Source: Hemicordylus capensis
Lineage: Eukaryota; Chordata; Lepidosauria; Squamata; Cordylidae
NCBI RefSeq assembly: GCF_027244095.1
Contig: NC_069671.1
Coordinates: forward strand, 310,001-374,000
DNA: 64,000 bases
Direction of reading: 5' to 3'
Position 1 is the first letter of the stretch. Each line of letters opens with the position of its first letter. This document shows, piece after piece, positions 31,401 to 42,004 of this stretch. Below the pieces are notes generated by a model that saw only the letters and a list, made by a program, of their open reading frames with translations, was not told the origin of the DNA and did not search any database. Made by a program: the position numbers and the translations under genes.

Positions 31401-34400
31401 GGCATCCGACAGACTGGTGTGCTCTGAGGGGGCTCCATCAGAAACATCCCACGACCTTGTCCATCGCCTGACCCCTTCATGGGCTGACCAGGAAAGCCCC
31501 CAGCCCTAAACGTTCCTGTTAGAAAGCAAGCCCTACCGAAGTGAGCAAGCCTTGCTTGGCAGAAACATGCGGGGACTGAGCGGCAATTCCATCCATGGGA
31601 GCAAATGCAGTTGGGGGGCCCATGAAAGGAATAGGGGTGCTATGCTAGAGGAATAGGCATTGCGCCCGGCAGCTGGTCTCCTAGGCGCATTTACTTAGTG
31701 GTAAAGTCCACTGAGCTTTACTTAGGCGTTGCTTTCCTTGGACCCCCGCCCCCCTCCACGCAAGTAGGCAAAGGTAAGGCAGGCTCGGCCTTACCGCTTA
31801 GTCCTCCTCAGAAGTAAGACCCAGACCCACAGAGCTCAGTCTCAAGTACAGTCTATGTGCACCGGCCGTTGCTCAGAGAGTAGCCGCGGCGGAAAGATCC
31901 TATGCATGTCTCCTGAGAATAAGCTGCGCTGAGTTCCACGGGCCTTCCTAATCCCAACCCTTGCAGTCTAAACCCCACTGATTTCGACGGGACTTGCCTT
32001 CGAACCCCATTTACCTCGGAAGAAATCAGTGGGACTGGCTTCCAAGTAAATAGGCGTGGGGTCGCATTATTACCCCGACAGCAGATTCCTAATGCAGGTT
32101 AGAATGCCAGTTCGCAAACAAAACCGAATCATTATCTAAAGTGAATTGGAAGGAGCGCAGAACAGGACCGCCGCATGGCGCCTTTTCCAAGCGCGCTTCA
32201 GGCAGGCTTCGCCACAGCCCTGTGAGGCAGCCCGGAGCGATTGTCCCCAGACTGCAAACTGGGGGGTGAGGCGTTTTAGGCCGCGAAAAGGTGGAGTCCC
32301 CGGCGGCGAGGAGGTTGAGCCCGGACTTCTTTGCGCGCACTTCCACCCGCCCCCAGGAATGCCTACTCAAAAGTAACTCCCTTTCCGTTAAGTGGTGCTT
32401 ACTCCCAAGTAGCCCTTCCAACTAACCACGCAGAAGGTCGGACCCTCCCGTCGGCTCCATGCATGTCTGAATTCCAGGTGCTGCGGGTACAAGCCAGGAA
32501 AGGACGGTGGTCTTCCTGGCCCTTCTGTCTGTGGGCCTCGCAGAAGTACCTGGGAGCCATGGTTCGAAAGGAAAGATGGTGGGACCTCTGATCCCGCCCA
32601 GGGAGGGCGACCCTTCTGCAGTTCGACGGGGCGAGCTGGTCTCTGGCTTGGCTGAACGCGCTCCGGAGACCTTCTTCTCAGCCCCAAACGGCAGACACCA
32701 GGCAGGCAGGCAGAGGGGGCTAGGAAACTGCGGGTGCCCCTCCCCCGGAAGTTCAGGAAGAAGCCCCGGGCGGCCAGTTTCGGGAAGGGCAGCGCTCCAA
32801 TCCAGTCCCTCGCCTTGGCTGGTACCTGGGGAGCTGGAGAGAGGAACAGGGCCCGGGCCCGGGCCGGGCGGGGGGGGGGACCGGTTAGGGCTAGGCTGAG
32901 CGGGGTTAGCCCGCTCAGCCAGGAGAAGCGCGATGCTTATTGCTGGGGAGTCCTCCGCACGGTGGTCATTTGGGAATACTAACTGGAGTGAAACCGGTTT
33001 AAACCGCCCCCCCCCCCCACAGCAGGCTTTAGCGCGGTTGACTGCGAGGCTTTACTGCCAGTTCGGGGCAAAAGGATACCCTGGCGCAAAAAGATTTGTT
33101 TACCCGACATGGATCGGGCTGGGTTCCAATACGAGGGGGAAACCCGAATCGTGCGTGAAGTGAACTGTCGCACGGCACGAACCCTCCAAAAGCCAAGTCG
33201 CAAAATACGCCCCAGAACGGGGGGGGGGCTCAGTTCGCTCTGCATCCCGCAGGGGCGCCAGGCTGAGAGCAAGAGGTGAAGGGGGGAAACTGCCGCCGGT
33301 TGGGCTTAGCTGATTTACAGGTTGATTGACTATTAATAGTCGTAGAAATGTGTCTTGGTTTACTCGTACTCGGGGTATTTCCTACGAGTCAAATAAATGC
33401 ATGTCTACCCACTACTACTACTACTACTAGCAGTAATTAGGGCGGGGGGAAGCGGTGGAGGAGCCGCCACAGACTTAGGGCCCTGCCGTCTCCAGCCTTC
33501 GCTCCTCCCGCGCGGCAGGCAGCCCCCTTCTCTGCCCCTCTAGGCGGGCCCTGCTCAGATACGAATTAAGGCTGTTAAGAGATTCGAAACCACCGTCTAG
33601 GCCAGCCTTGATGGCCCCCTGGATGAAGAGGGCCGAGAAGGAGGGAGCCCGCGCGGAGCTCCATTGCGAGGAGAGTCGGGTCCCCTTCCCCAGGTCCCAC
33701 GCATGCGGCTGGGCTGGTCCCTTTCCAGGGAGAGCTCCCCGCAGAATCGGGCCTTTTTGCTACTCCCCGGGAGCTCTCTCCCAAGCCATCTCTGAGGATT
33801 TTTAAAAATTGCTCTCGGGGGTTTTATTTTGCTGTGTGTGTGTTTGCCACAGGAGAACTGCGGCGGGTGGGGAGGGGGGGTTCCTCAAACACGGGATGAT
33901 GAGAGTTGTAGTCCCAACAAAATCTGAGGACCCAAGTTTGAGAACCCCTTAACCCTTTCCCTCCCGGGCCAGGTGTCCTCGCTGTGTTTGGTTCAGAACA
34001 AGGAGGACAAGTGTCCCACTTCCTTGCGGAAGGCGAGTGGAGGATCCGGGGCTGCTCAGCCAAGCTGGAGTCTCACGGCTGCCTCTTTCTTTCCTTCGGC
34101 CCGCAGGTTTGGTTCCAGAACCGACGGTCCAAGGAGCGGAGAATGAAGCAGCTGAGTGCCTTGGGAGCCCGGAGACACGCGTTCTTCCGGAGTCCTCGGC
34201 GCATGCGTCCTTTGGGAGGCCGCCTGGATGAATCCGAGATGCTGGGCTCCACCCCGTACACTTACTACGGAGGTAAAAAAAAGGCTGCGCCGGGTAGACC
34301 CGACGGGGCGGGAGGAGAGGTAGCCTTGCCCCCCATTCCTCTCTCTACAGACACGAAATTCCTAGTGACTTCCAAGGGCGGGCGGGCGGGCGGGGGGGAG

Positions 34401-37400
34401 GGAGAGAGCGAGCCTGCCACGCGCCCTTCCATCCGCTCCCCAAACCCCGCGGCCTTTCATTCGCCTTTGCTCGTCCTCGCGTCCACTTCCCGCCCTTTCT
34501 CTTCCTCCCGTGTTCTTTCTGTCTGCCTCTCCCCATCTCTCTCCCGCCCGAGACCCTTGACTAGCCCAGAGAGGGCTCTGGGGGAAGAGGCCGGCGGCGT
34601 CGCTTGCCACGGTTTTGCCCCACCCGCCTCCATTCCCTTTCGCCGCCCCTCGCCCCACCGGGGCGCTGCCGCTCCGCCCCGCCGGCCGCCTGCAGGAAAA
34701 GGGGCTTTGTGCGGGAGGGTCCGGCTCTGGCGACCCTAAAGTCCGGCCCCTTGACGCCCCGCACTCTCCAGACTTGCGCTGCTTCCACGCGGGGAGGAAC
34801 GACAAAGCGCCAGCTGTCCCCGCTTTGTGCCGCCTTTCAGACGGCATTTGTGCCAATTACGGCCGAACCCCAGGAGCGAGGGGAGGGCCGCCGCCCCACG
34901 CACTGCTGGAGGGGGGGGCGGCTTCTTCCAAGGCCAGCCCCCCACCCGGGCGATTTCGAGCCCCTTAAAATGGATCCCCTGAGCGCTCCGTACGCGCCAA
35001 AGGGACACCTGGCCCAAGCAGTGCTGGAGAGAGAAGGTCGGGAGGAAGACCTCGCTGGCAGAAGGCCAGGCCTGCTCTTGCCGGACGGCGGCGGCGGCGG
35101 GGACCACCACCACCCCTTGCCTCGCCAGCATTCTTTCCCCCGCCTGTAGTTATATCCGGCGGGGCGGTGACTTGGCGCCATTCACTCCCCTTCCTTTTGC
35201 GTACTCTGCTGCGAATTCCGGGGAGCAGGATCCGGACGAAGCTAGTCACGCCTAAACTGCACTCCTGAGGGGCACGAGACGGGACTGGCTTCATGCGCAC
35301 CGGACTGGTTGGAGGGCAGCGCTGGAGCCCGTCTGGAGCCCGCCCAGGCGGTTTGCAGTTCTCGGCGCGCCGCCTTGGCATCCGCCTTCTGGGCCTCGGC
35401 CCCGCCGCAACGCTTCCGCTGGGGATGAGGCCCACTTCATCAAGATTTCCTGGCCTGAATGTTGTCCAGGAGGGCTCCGGAGGGGGAAGGCGGCTCTCTC
35501 TTAGAGAGAGGGCAGAGGCGGGGGTGCCCCTTCTCCGGTGTCAGAGGCGGGAGCAAGGCGGCGAGTGTCCCCTGTAAGCAGCACCGTGGGAGGGGGGGAG
35601 CGCAGGCTGGGCGAGGCGGGGGCTGCTGGCCGCTTCTGTCCAAACGGCGTCTGAGGAGAGGGGTACAAAGGGTCACCCAGCATGTGCGAGGCAGGTGCGG
35701 GGGGGCATCTCCTGTTCAACGCGGGGAAAATCCAGCTGTTTGCGGCGGTTTCTTTTATTTGTGAGCCGCATTCTATTCTATCTGCCGCATTCTATTTTTA
35801 AATGTATGTTTGCTGATTGTTTTTAAAAAGTTATCATTCAGGGAGTTGAGAAAGTAGCAGATGTATCCGGCCCCCACATCTCGCATATTCCAGAGATGGG
35901 GAGGCCATTCTCGGTTGAGCTTTGTTCTCGTGTTTGCGGACCTTGGCTTCCAAAGGGAGGGGCGGGCAGGGGATGGTGTCCCTTTAATCGAATTAAAACG
36001 CCACCCGCCCCTCGCGGAGGATGGGGGGGGGAGGAAGGGAGGGGTGTAATTTATTGACTCGACCCAGTGTGGAGCCCTCCAAGTCCTCCCCGCCCCCGCC
36101 TTCAGAAACCACGTTTTCTGGCCCGATCTTCTGACTCCCACGACGAGGATGCGAAATGAACCCCTTCCCGGCAAGCAGGCTCGGGGCGGCAGCCTCGCTT
36201 CGGCTTGATTTGCCCTCCCAGTTCGCCTGATCATGAACGGCGCCTTCTGCAAGAAGCGTCTGTGAGCTTCCTGTGTTTTATTCCAGATTGGGGACAGAAG
36301 CGGGGACGGGGAACTTGGAAGAAAAGGGAAAGAATTAGGTGCCGATCTAGAGGACATACAAATCCTCCCAGAAACTAGACCGAAAATCCGTTTGGTATTC
36401 TCTGTGATGTAGGAAATAGGATCCTGTCTGGCGGCGGCGTGGGGGTGGGTGGGTCTGGCGCGGGTATCGTAGGAGAATCCTCCTTGAATTGCTTTTAAAA
36501 GACAACGTCGGAAAAGAGCCCTCTACGGACAGGCAGGCAGGAGCTGAGATGCAGACTCCGGCGAAAGGAAGGCTCCTTAAAGCACCAGAAAAGCCCGGCG
36601 GGATCAGACCAGCAATGCACGGGGTGGGCGGCGGGGGCCCTCCGCACAAGGCGGGATTGAGAGCTATAGTCTCCCCCTGTTCTTTGCCCCTGCAAAGGGA
36701 TGGCGGTATCGAAGAACAGAGACAGGCTGCTTCCGACCACGGAGTTTCCCTTAGCGGTCCTGGCTCATAGGCCTCGAAACTTCCCCGGATGATCAATGCC
36801 TTCCTTCGTTCCTTCCTTCCTTCCTCTGCTAGAGCTCACTCGTTTGTCTTCCGCGCCTGGTGGGGCTGACCTCCGAGTCAGCATGCCCCGGCTGGCCCGG
36901 CAGGGCGGCGGCGGGATTTTTGGCTCCCGGTCGTGGAAGGACCGAGATTCCTTCCGTGGCACGGAAGCGGGCCTTCTCCACGCCCTTGCAAAGGTGTGTG
37001 AGCCCGTTATTCGCCCTGGGATTTACTTCCAAGTAAATATGCCTAGACTGCTCTGCAAGAAACAAACGTGTGTGTGTGAACTTGGTTAATTTGTTATTTG
37101 CAACCTTTTCCAGTTAATGTCTATACTCCTACGAACGGTTAAAATATTATGAAGGATTTCTCTGGTCCAAACAAGACATAAATTGGGTTTTAATCAGAAC
37201 TCTTATTTGAATAGCTCCCCACACCCTCCAATTTTGAACAGTTTTCGCTTATCTCGCCGGATCTGGATGGCTTTTGACTAAAGCTGGAATACCAAGTCCG
37301 CTTACTTGGGAATAAGCCTGATCTAATACAGTGGAACTTACTTGTGGGCAAACATGCAATGAGTATGTATAGCCAAGGAGAGCAGCTGGAGCGTATGCAG

Positions 37401-38975
37401 GTTTACTCGGAAGTAAATCCCACTGTCTTCAATGGAGCTTACTCCCAGGTAGGTGCACCTAGGATTTCCTTGGAACTAGTGGTTGGCTTCGCGGGCTCTC
37501 TTCTCCCACAAAAGTGCATGTGAAATGGAACTGGGTCCTGCATTCCGACCCACATCTCCCCACTTCCGCCCCCTTAGAGAAAGAGCGCCTGCAAGCGCCA
37601 AGCCCGAGTCCGGGGGTCACCAGAGAGCTGGGAGGTGGTGGTGACCCCCCAGGCGGAATTAAAAGGACAGGCTGGGCATTGCCTACCTTGTCCCACTCCC
37701 TTTAATTTCATTGGGACTACTCTGAGTAATTCCCCACCCCCTATTCTGTCAGCCGGCGCTTCCTGCGCTTGGACAAAGCCCCGGCAGCGAAGCCGAACTG
37801 CAGGGGAGCACCGAGATGTCCTCCCCTCCCCCCGCCACGCCACCGCCCCAAGTGGGCATGATCCGCCTGCAGCGCCTCTTGCAATGCCTCTGCTATGCAA
37901 AGCCGCGAAAATGGCCCGACCCTTCTGGCTGCCTCCCGCCGCCCGAGGCGCCCGCTCGCCTGAGCCGGCCGGGCCCTCTTTGCCTGGGCCTGAAGCCGTT
38001 CTGGACAGAGGGGTGGCGCGGCAGTTGGAAGGGGATCTCCACCGCAGCCGGCATGGGGATGATTTTATTTTATTTTATTTTATTTTATTTTATTTTATTT
38101 TATTTTATTATTTCTTGTTTGCACAGTCAGGCAGGTGTTATTGGCTGGTTTGTTTTAGCCAGACACCGAGTCCTTCCCGAGGACCTGGGATGGCTGAATT
38201 TTATTATCAATATTGTTGTTATCCACAATACTCCAGATATAACTGTAGTCGAGAAGAAAGAAAAACAAGTCAGAATTTATTTTTTATTATGTATGTATTA
38301 TTTATTATATTTTAATTAACACGCACACATAAAACACAACAATAATAATAATATCATGAGAAGTATGGCTGGTTCCGGCTTTGAAGAGGCGCACGTCCCT
38401 TCTCTCAAATCTGTTCTGAGTGTTTTCAGGCTGGTGTTTTGCTGCGAAAGACCCCCCCCCCGCCACCGCCGCCGCCCTCCGTCCCGAGCGGCCCCCTCCT
38501 CTGTCTGCAAGCCCGGCCCGCTCCTCACCGGGCGGCGGCGGCGGCGGGCTTTGCTGGGGTCCCGATCCGGCTCTCACGCGCCCTCCTCCCCTCTCGCCCG
38601 CCTCTCTCCGCAGATTACCAGGGCGACTACTACGGCCCGGGGGGTAACTACGACTTCTTCCCGCACGGCCCGCCCTCGCAGGCGCAGTCGCCGGCCGACT
38701 CCAGCTACATCCCGACCTCGGGCGCCGGCTCGACCCCGCTGGGCGCCCTGGAGCCCCCGCTGCCTGGGCACCACGCTTCCGAGAACCAAAGGTACACCGA
38801 TATGATCTCGCACCCCGACACCCCGAGCCCGGAGCCCGGCCTGCCCGGCGCGCTGCACCCCATCTCGGGAGAGGTCTTCAGCGGAGGGCCGAGCCCCCCC
38901 TTCTCCATGTCCAACTACAGCGGGGGGCCCCTCTCGCACCCCAACCAGGAGCTCAACGAGACGGCCGTGTGGTAG
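25278..38975 (+). CDS. LHX5: LHX5, LIM-homeobox transcription factor, complete coding region in five exons
   Basis: Nuclear LIM-homeodomain transcription factor; the family acts in forebrain, hypothalamic, cerebellar and spinal interneuron development and uses the LIM domains to bind the cofactor LDB1. The coding exons are 25278-25450, 28145-28368, 30581-30858, 34107-34272 and 38614-38975, summing to 1203 nt (400 residues plus stop); human LHX5 is 402 residues as I recall. LIM1 spans residues 5-55 (C5, C8, H26, C29, C32, C35, C52, D55) and LIM2 64-118 (C64, C67, H86, C89, C92, C95, C115, D118), with every zinc ligand present. The homeodomain is 180-239, with WFQNRR of helix 3 at 227-232. The C-terminus is rich in Pro, Gly and Ser and ends in TAVW. 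The start is the first of two adjacent ATGs (MMVHCAGC). LHX5 was chosen over the paralogue LHX1 because of the linker [11 protein letters not shown] and the segment [12 protein letters not shown]. All introns are GT-AG and no lesion is seen. Confidence 0.97.
26150..26212. repeat. Short palindromic dispersed repeat, copy 5
   Basis: GGAATCCCTCGCTGATTTCA, GTCGGACTTACTTCGGAGTA, AACATGCATAGCC. Located in LHX5 intron 1. Confidence 0.6.
26530..26612. repeat. Short palindromic dispersed repeat, copy 6
   Basis: TGTTTACTCGGGAGTAAATT, CCTCGGATTTCAATAGGGCT, TCCTTTTGAGTAAGCGTGC. Located in LHX5 intron 1. Confidence 0.6.
27010..27092. promoter_or_regulatory. Candidate intronic enhancer block in LHX5 intron 1
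   Basis: A repeat-free AT-rich island inside a GC-rich intron. It contains ATGCAAAT (POU octamer, 27025), CTTTGTT (SOX-like, 27043), TAATTGAG (homeodomain-like, 27059) and TATTTGTTTA (forkhead-like, 27078) within about 65 bp. This motif density is what one expects of a conserved developmental enhancer. Conservation itself is not visible from one sequence. Confidence 0.35.
27600..28450. other. CpG-rich block around LHX5 exon 2
   Basis: GC-rich, CG-dense sequence ending over exon 2. Confidence 0.5.
28145..28368 (+). CDS. LHX5: LHX5 coding exon 2 (LIM2)
   Basis: 224 nt encoding the second LIM domain, residues 58-132 plus the first base of V133. The acceptor is the CCCCCCAG just before 28145 and the donor is GTAAGG at 28369. 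All eight zinc ligands of LIM2 are visible. The exon finishes in SLKEGSLNS, a segment seen in LHX5 and not in LHX1. Confidence 0.97.
28369..30580 (+). other. LHX5: LHX5 intron 2
   Basis: 2212-bp GT-AG intron, GC-rich, without recognisable LINE or SINE sequence. I see no further coding exon. Confidence 0.85.
30581..30858 (+). CDS. LHX5: LHX5 coding exon 3 (acidic linker and homeodomain helices 1-2)
   Basis: 278 nt encoding residues 133-225. The acceptor is CCTTGGCAG and the donor GTAAGA. It contains the acidic, Ser/Thr/Asn-rich linker ([20 protein letters not shown]) followed by KRRGPRTT, the start of the homeodomain. The splice site falls inside homeodomain helix 3, between Q225 and V226, which is the position typical of LHX1/LHX5 genes. 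Confidence 0.97.
31930..32070. repeat. Short palindromic dispersed repeat, tandem relics
   Basis: AACCCCACTGATTTCGACGG, GACTTGCC, then ATTTACCTCGGAAGAAATCA, GTGGGACTGGCTTCCAAGTA and AATAGGCG. Two overlapping inverted units in LHX5 intron 3. Confidence 0.5.
33890..33945. repeat. MITE-like half element
   Basis: GGATGATGAGAGTTGTAGTC followed by AAGTTTGAGAACCCCTT resembles one arm of the palindromic element at 1560-1670 plus the GTTGAGAACCACT-type end. The second arm is missing. Confidence 0.4.
34107..34272 (+). CDS. LHX5: LHX5 coding exon 4 (recognition helix and C-terminal extension)
   Basis: 166 nt encoding residues 226-280 plus one base. It opens with [16 protein letters not shown], the DNA-recognition helix, and continues through [13 protein letters not shown] and TPYTYYG. 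The acceptor is CCCGCAG and the donor GTAAAA at 34273. The last codon is split G|AT with exon 5. Confidence 0.96.
37393..37475. repeat. Short palindromic dispersed repeat, copy 7
   Basis: GCAGGTTTACTCGGAAGTAA, ATCCCACTGTCTTCAATGGA, GCTTACTCCCAGGTAGGTGC. The two halves are inverted (GTAAATCCCACTG against CAATGGAGCTTAC). A second relic lies just upstream at 37283-37380. Confidence 0.65.
38062..38110. repeat. (TTTTA)n microsatellite
   Basis: About nine TTTTA pentamers in LHX5 intron 4. Confidence 0.95.
38614..38975 (+). CDS. LHX5: LHX5 coding exon 5 (C-terminal transactivation region)
   Basis: 362 nt encoding the last 120 residues. It starts [16 protein letters not shown] after a CTCCGCAG acceptor and ends with a TAG at 38973. 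It contains the conserved [22 protein letters not shown] and [14 protein letters not shown] segments known from LHX5. The extreme C-terminus reads ELNETAVW; mammals have ELNEAAVW. Confidence 0.97.
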
Positions 38976-39875
38976 AGCGCCCCCTCGCGGAGGGCGCGCC
39001 GGACCCGCACCCAGCCCTTGCCCGCCCTGTCGGGGCCGCAGACTCCAGGACCCAAAGCGCCACCGAGATGCCAAATAGCGCCTGGCAAGGCCTCCTTCCC
39101 CGCTCGGGGCCGCCCAAGGACCTGCGTATCCCACTGCCTCGCCCCGGGTGGGCCCAGTGGAGACGCCCCTCCCAGCCGCATCGCCCGGGGCCGCCCGACC
39201 GCGGCGGCTGCCTTCGTTCTCTGCGGAGCCTCCGCAGCGCGTCTCTGGCCTTCGCCACCTCCTTGGACCAAAGCTGGACTCGCCCGTTTCACAGTCGGAA
39301 GGATGTGAGAGCAGAGGCGGGGTGGTGGGGGGGTGCGCACCCCTCCTGCCCCAGCCCAGGATTGCGCCTCGCTTTGGGGTTTGGTTTTTGGTTTGGTCTT
39401 GGTTTTTTTCCCCTTCTTCTTTCTAAGTCAGACACAAAAACGGACAACCGATTTATTTTAATTAGAAATTTTATTTTCCGTGTGTTCGACGGTGGCGGAA
39501 AACGGACCTGACAATTGTCTGGAAAAAGGGAAATGATTCATTGGTGATACGTCGCCCCCTCGTGGTAAGTGCTGGAACGACTTGCAGGACTGATTTAAAT
39601 CTGTTCAGAGGGAATTGGGGAGGGAATTTTTTAATTATTATTATTATTATTAATATATTATTATTAATTATTATTATTAATATTATTTTGGTGGAAATAT
39701 AACCACAACTACCGATAAAACAAACAACTTTGGAATGTCGTTAGCAAACACCAGTCCAATCCAAACCTTTCTTGGAGGCCACACAAGTTTAAGGATGTAT
39801 TATAGTTTTTTGCTCCTAGTTTCTTTATTTTGTATAAAGAAGAAACAAATAAAGTTTTTGTGTTTATTGATTATT
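38976..39875 (+). other. LHX5: LHX5 3' untranslated region
   Basis: About 0.9 kb from the stop codon to the expected cleavage site. The first part is GC-rich and the end is AT-rich with TTA/ATT runs (39635-39690). It finishes at the AATAAA at 39848, which is followed closely by a GT-rich downstream element (GTTTTTGTGTTT). Confidence 0.7.
39848..39853 (+). terminator. LHX5: LHX5 poly(A) signal AATAAA
   Basis: Canonical AATAAA in the context ACAAATAAAG, followed by GTTTTTGTGTTTATTG as a plausible downstream GU-rich element. It is the first convincing signal after the LHX5 stop codon. Confidence 0.7.
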
Positions 39876-39879
39876 TATT

Positions 39880-41330
39880 GTACCTTAAGTCAACTGAATG
39901 GTCAATGCCCCACTGTGGTAACCTGAGTGAGGGGGTGGTGGGAAAAGGAACCAAAGTGATGATGATTAGCCATTAATGCTTTTGATGATTAGCCATTAAC
40001 ACGTGTGGTACTTTAAAAAAAATGGGGTGGTGGTGTCCTTCTCTGAGTTTGCAATTTTAAAAGGGACCCCCCAAAAAACCAGTTTCCCCCTCCAAAATCA
40101 CAATCTCTAACAGACAAAGCTGTGCATTAGAACAGCTTTCAAGTTTTTTGTGGTTTTTTTAAAGCTCTGGTCAAATATTGAATTTCTGCTGGAACAGGAC
40201 AAAGGTCTGTCTAATCAGGTCTCTGCTATGTCAACCATTTTGCAAACTTTATGAAGTGCACAAAGCGCTTTATGGATATGTTCAGTTGTATAAACAATAT
40301 GTTCTAAGTAATAATGGTAATATTAGTTCACAAGCAAGGATTGTAGATGCAACCATTCTTCTGTTGTTTCCAGAATCTTATAAACAGAGGTAGATCTCTG
40401 AACCTGGAACCTGGGAGGTCCATTTAGCTGTTATGGCTATCCGCTTTGGACAGATCTCTCCTCCATAGATTTAAAGTATTCGCTCCAGGATCCATGGGTT
40501 TCAACTAGTAGGAAGCAGATGGGTGTGCACTGCATTTGTAACCCAAGACCAGCTCAGCAGTGTCATGACTGGCCTTGGGCTCTGACCCACACCGAGAAGG
40601 CCCTGCCATGAGGAAAGGCGAGGCGGTCACCTCAGGCGGTGGCTGCTGTTGTGCCTGAGGGTGGTCTGTTCATCCTGGCTTGTGCAGAGGATCTCCAGTG
40701 GGGTTGCTGCACCCCGTGGATCAGAGCTGCCTTTGCTGTCCACGAGGGTGCCACCTCCAGTGCTGGACCATGACAGGTTGGCCCTTGAACCAGAGCATCA
40801 GAGGTGCCCTCCTGGCCCCCATTAAAACCACACCCCCAGTTCCTCTCCTCTCCTCTCCTCTCCCTTCCTTTTCTAGTGGGGAAACAAAGAGGACAGGCAG
40901 CTGGGTGCTCCTCCACCCTCCTTCCTTGGCAAGCCATCCATGAGGGGTGCCGGGTGGGCCACCATGCTGCCTCCGAGAGAGAATTGGCACTCCATCTGAT
41001 GCCGCCCTCAGGGGCCCGCTTCACGCGTTTCCTCTGGGAATCTTGCCTTTCATCACTGGGGGACATGCTGCTTGTGACACTAAATCCACTGGTGCCAAAG
41101 GCAAATTCCTTCACAAGGCAAATGGCTTTGGGGTCAGAGAAGTGATCTTTACTGGGACTGCAGGGAGGGAGGGAGGGAGGGAAGGGTTCACACCCTCTCC
41201 TCCCACACCCATGTTCCCAACCACAGCTGCTTTTATGTTGGTGGGGGAAGGGAGGGAAAAACTGAAATTAAATAATGTTATTAGCATCCTGGGTTGTTTG
41301 GTCCTTAAGCAGAACCAGTGAGGCCTGGGT
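39880..41330. other. Unassigned intergenic sequence
   Basis: No gene recognised. The word GAGGCGGTCACCTCAGGCGG near 40621 recurs in diverged form near 62417 and may mark a low-copy repeat. Short CTCTC and GGGA runs occur at 40845-40865 and 41162-41180. Confidence 0.4.
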
Positions 41331-41334
41331 GCAA

Positions 41335-41395
41335 CAAAGAGGACTCTGGGAATTGTAGTTTTTGGGTGGGCACTGAAGAACTCTCTGCTGGAGAC
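41335..41395. repeat. MITE-like fragment
   Basis: GACTCTGGGAATTGTAGTTT followed by GAAGAACTCTC resembles a common amniote nonautonomous DNA-transposon end (ACTACAATTCCCAGAG in reverse). Confidence 0.4.
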
Positions 41396-41564
41396 TCTTT
41401 ATCACTCACAGGTTACAGGCTTCCTTGGCTGGCAATTGTGATGTGACAAGCCAGCAGCCACACTACTTGGGAGTCAGACCAGCTGAGTTCTGTGGCACTC
41501 CCAGACTGCACAGGGTCCGCCTGCGGGCATTTAGTGTGCCAGGGCGCCTGCGTCTGCTGTGTCT

Positions 41565-41690
41565 TCCAAATGTACATTGCACTCGAGCGCACTTGCACAA
41601 GCACTGAAATTGCGTGATCACATATGCCCATTATGCAGTCATGCAACACCCCCTCGCACAGTTCTGGCACTGGCACAATGCAGAACTGGC
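41565..41690. repeat. Unnamed dispersed repeat with GCACTTGCACAAG core, copy 1
   Basis: GCGCACTTGCACAAGCACTG, AAATTGCGTGATCACA, then ATGCAACACCCCCTCGCACA. It resembles stretches at 46065-46210 and 50930-51130. Confidence 0.4.
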
Positions 41691-42004
41691 CTTTGGACGA
41701 CGCAGGAGCACCCCCCACCCGTGCTGCGCAAAACGCCCACAGAATATGCTGTGCGTTAGGTGAGCCACCAGAACTTCACTTACGAGTAGACCATCTGCCT
41801 AGGACTGGACTGGGCCTGTTGATGCACTGCAAGTCTGACCTGGCCCTTTCCTTAAGAGATTGCTCTTCAGCCGGTGGGTTGCTGGGTGCACATGTGGGTC
41901 ACCTCCCAGACTAAGGTGGGGAACAGGATGGGCCGCCTGTTCCTTGAAGAGCTGCTTCACACAAACTTGGGCCTCTCAATGTTGTTGAACTACCAGTATT
42001 ATGA

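Larger units (their letters stand above)
30859..34106 (+). other. LHX5: LHX5 intron 3
   Basis: 3248-bp GT-AG intron interrupting homeodomain helix 3. It holds several copies of the short palindromic repeat (about 31680-31735, 31930-32070, 32356-32420), a possible MIR-like scrap near 32195-32290, and one arm of a MITE-like element near 33890-33945. An AT-rich block at 31215-31345 could be regulatory. Confidence 0.85.
34273..38613 (+). other. LHX5: LHX5 intron 4
   Basis: 4341-bp GT-AG intron, the longest of the gene. It includes copies of the short palindromic repeat at about 37010-37062, 37283-37380, 37393-37475 and 37690-37730, and a TTTTA microsatellite at 38062-38110. No additional exon was found. 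Confidence 0.85.

Noticed and set aside
25278-38975. Assignment of the LIM-homeobox gene to LHX1
   Set aside because: The linker [11 protein letters not shown], the segment LDESEMLGS and the C-terminal [14 protein letters not shown] are LHX5-type, and the SDSL-like neighbour matches the LHX5 locus.
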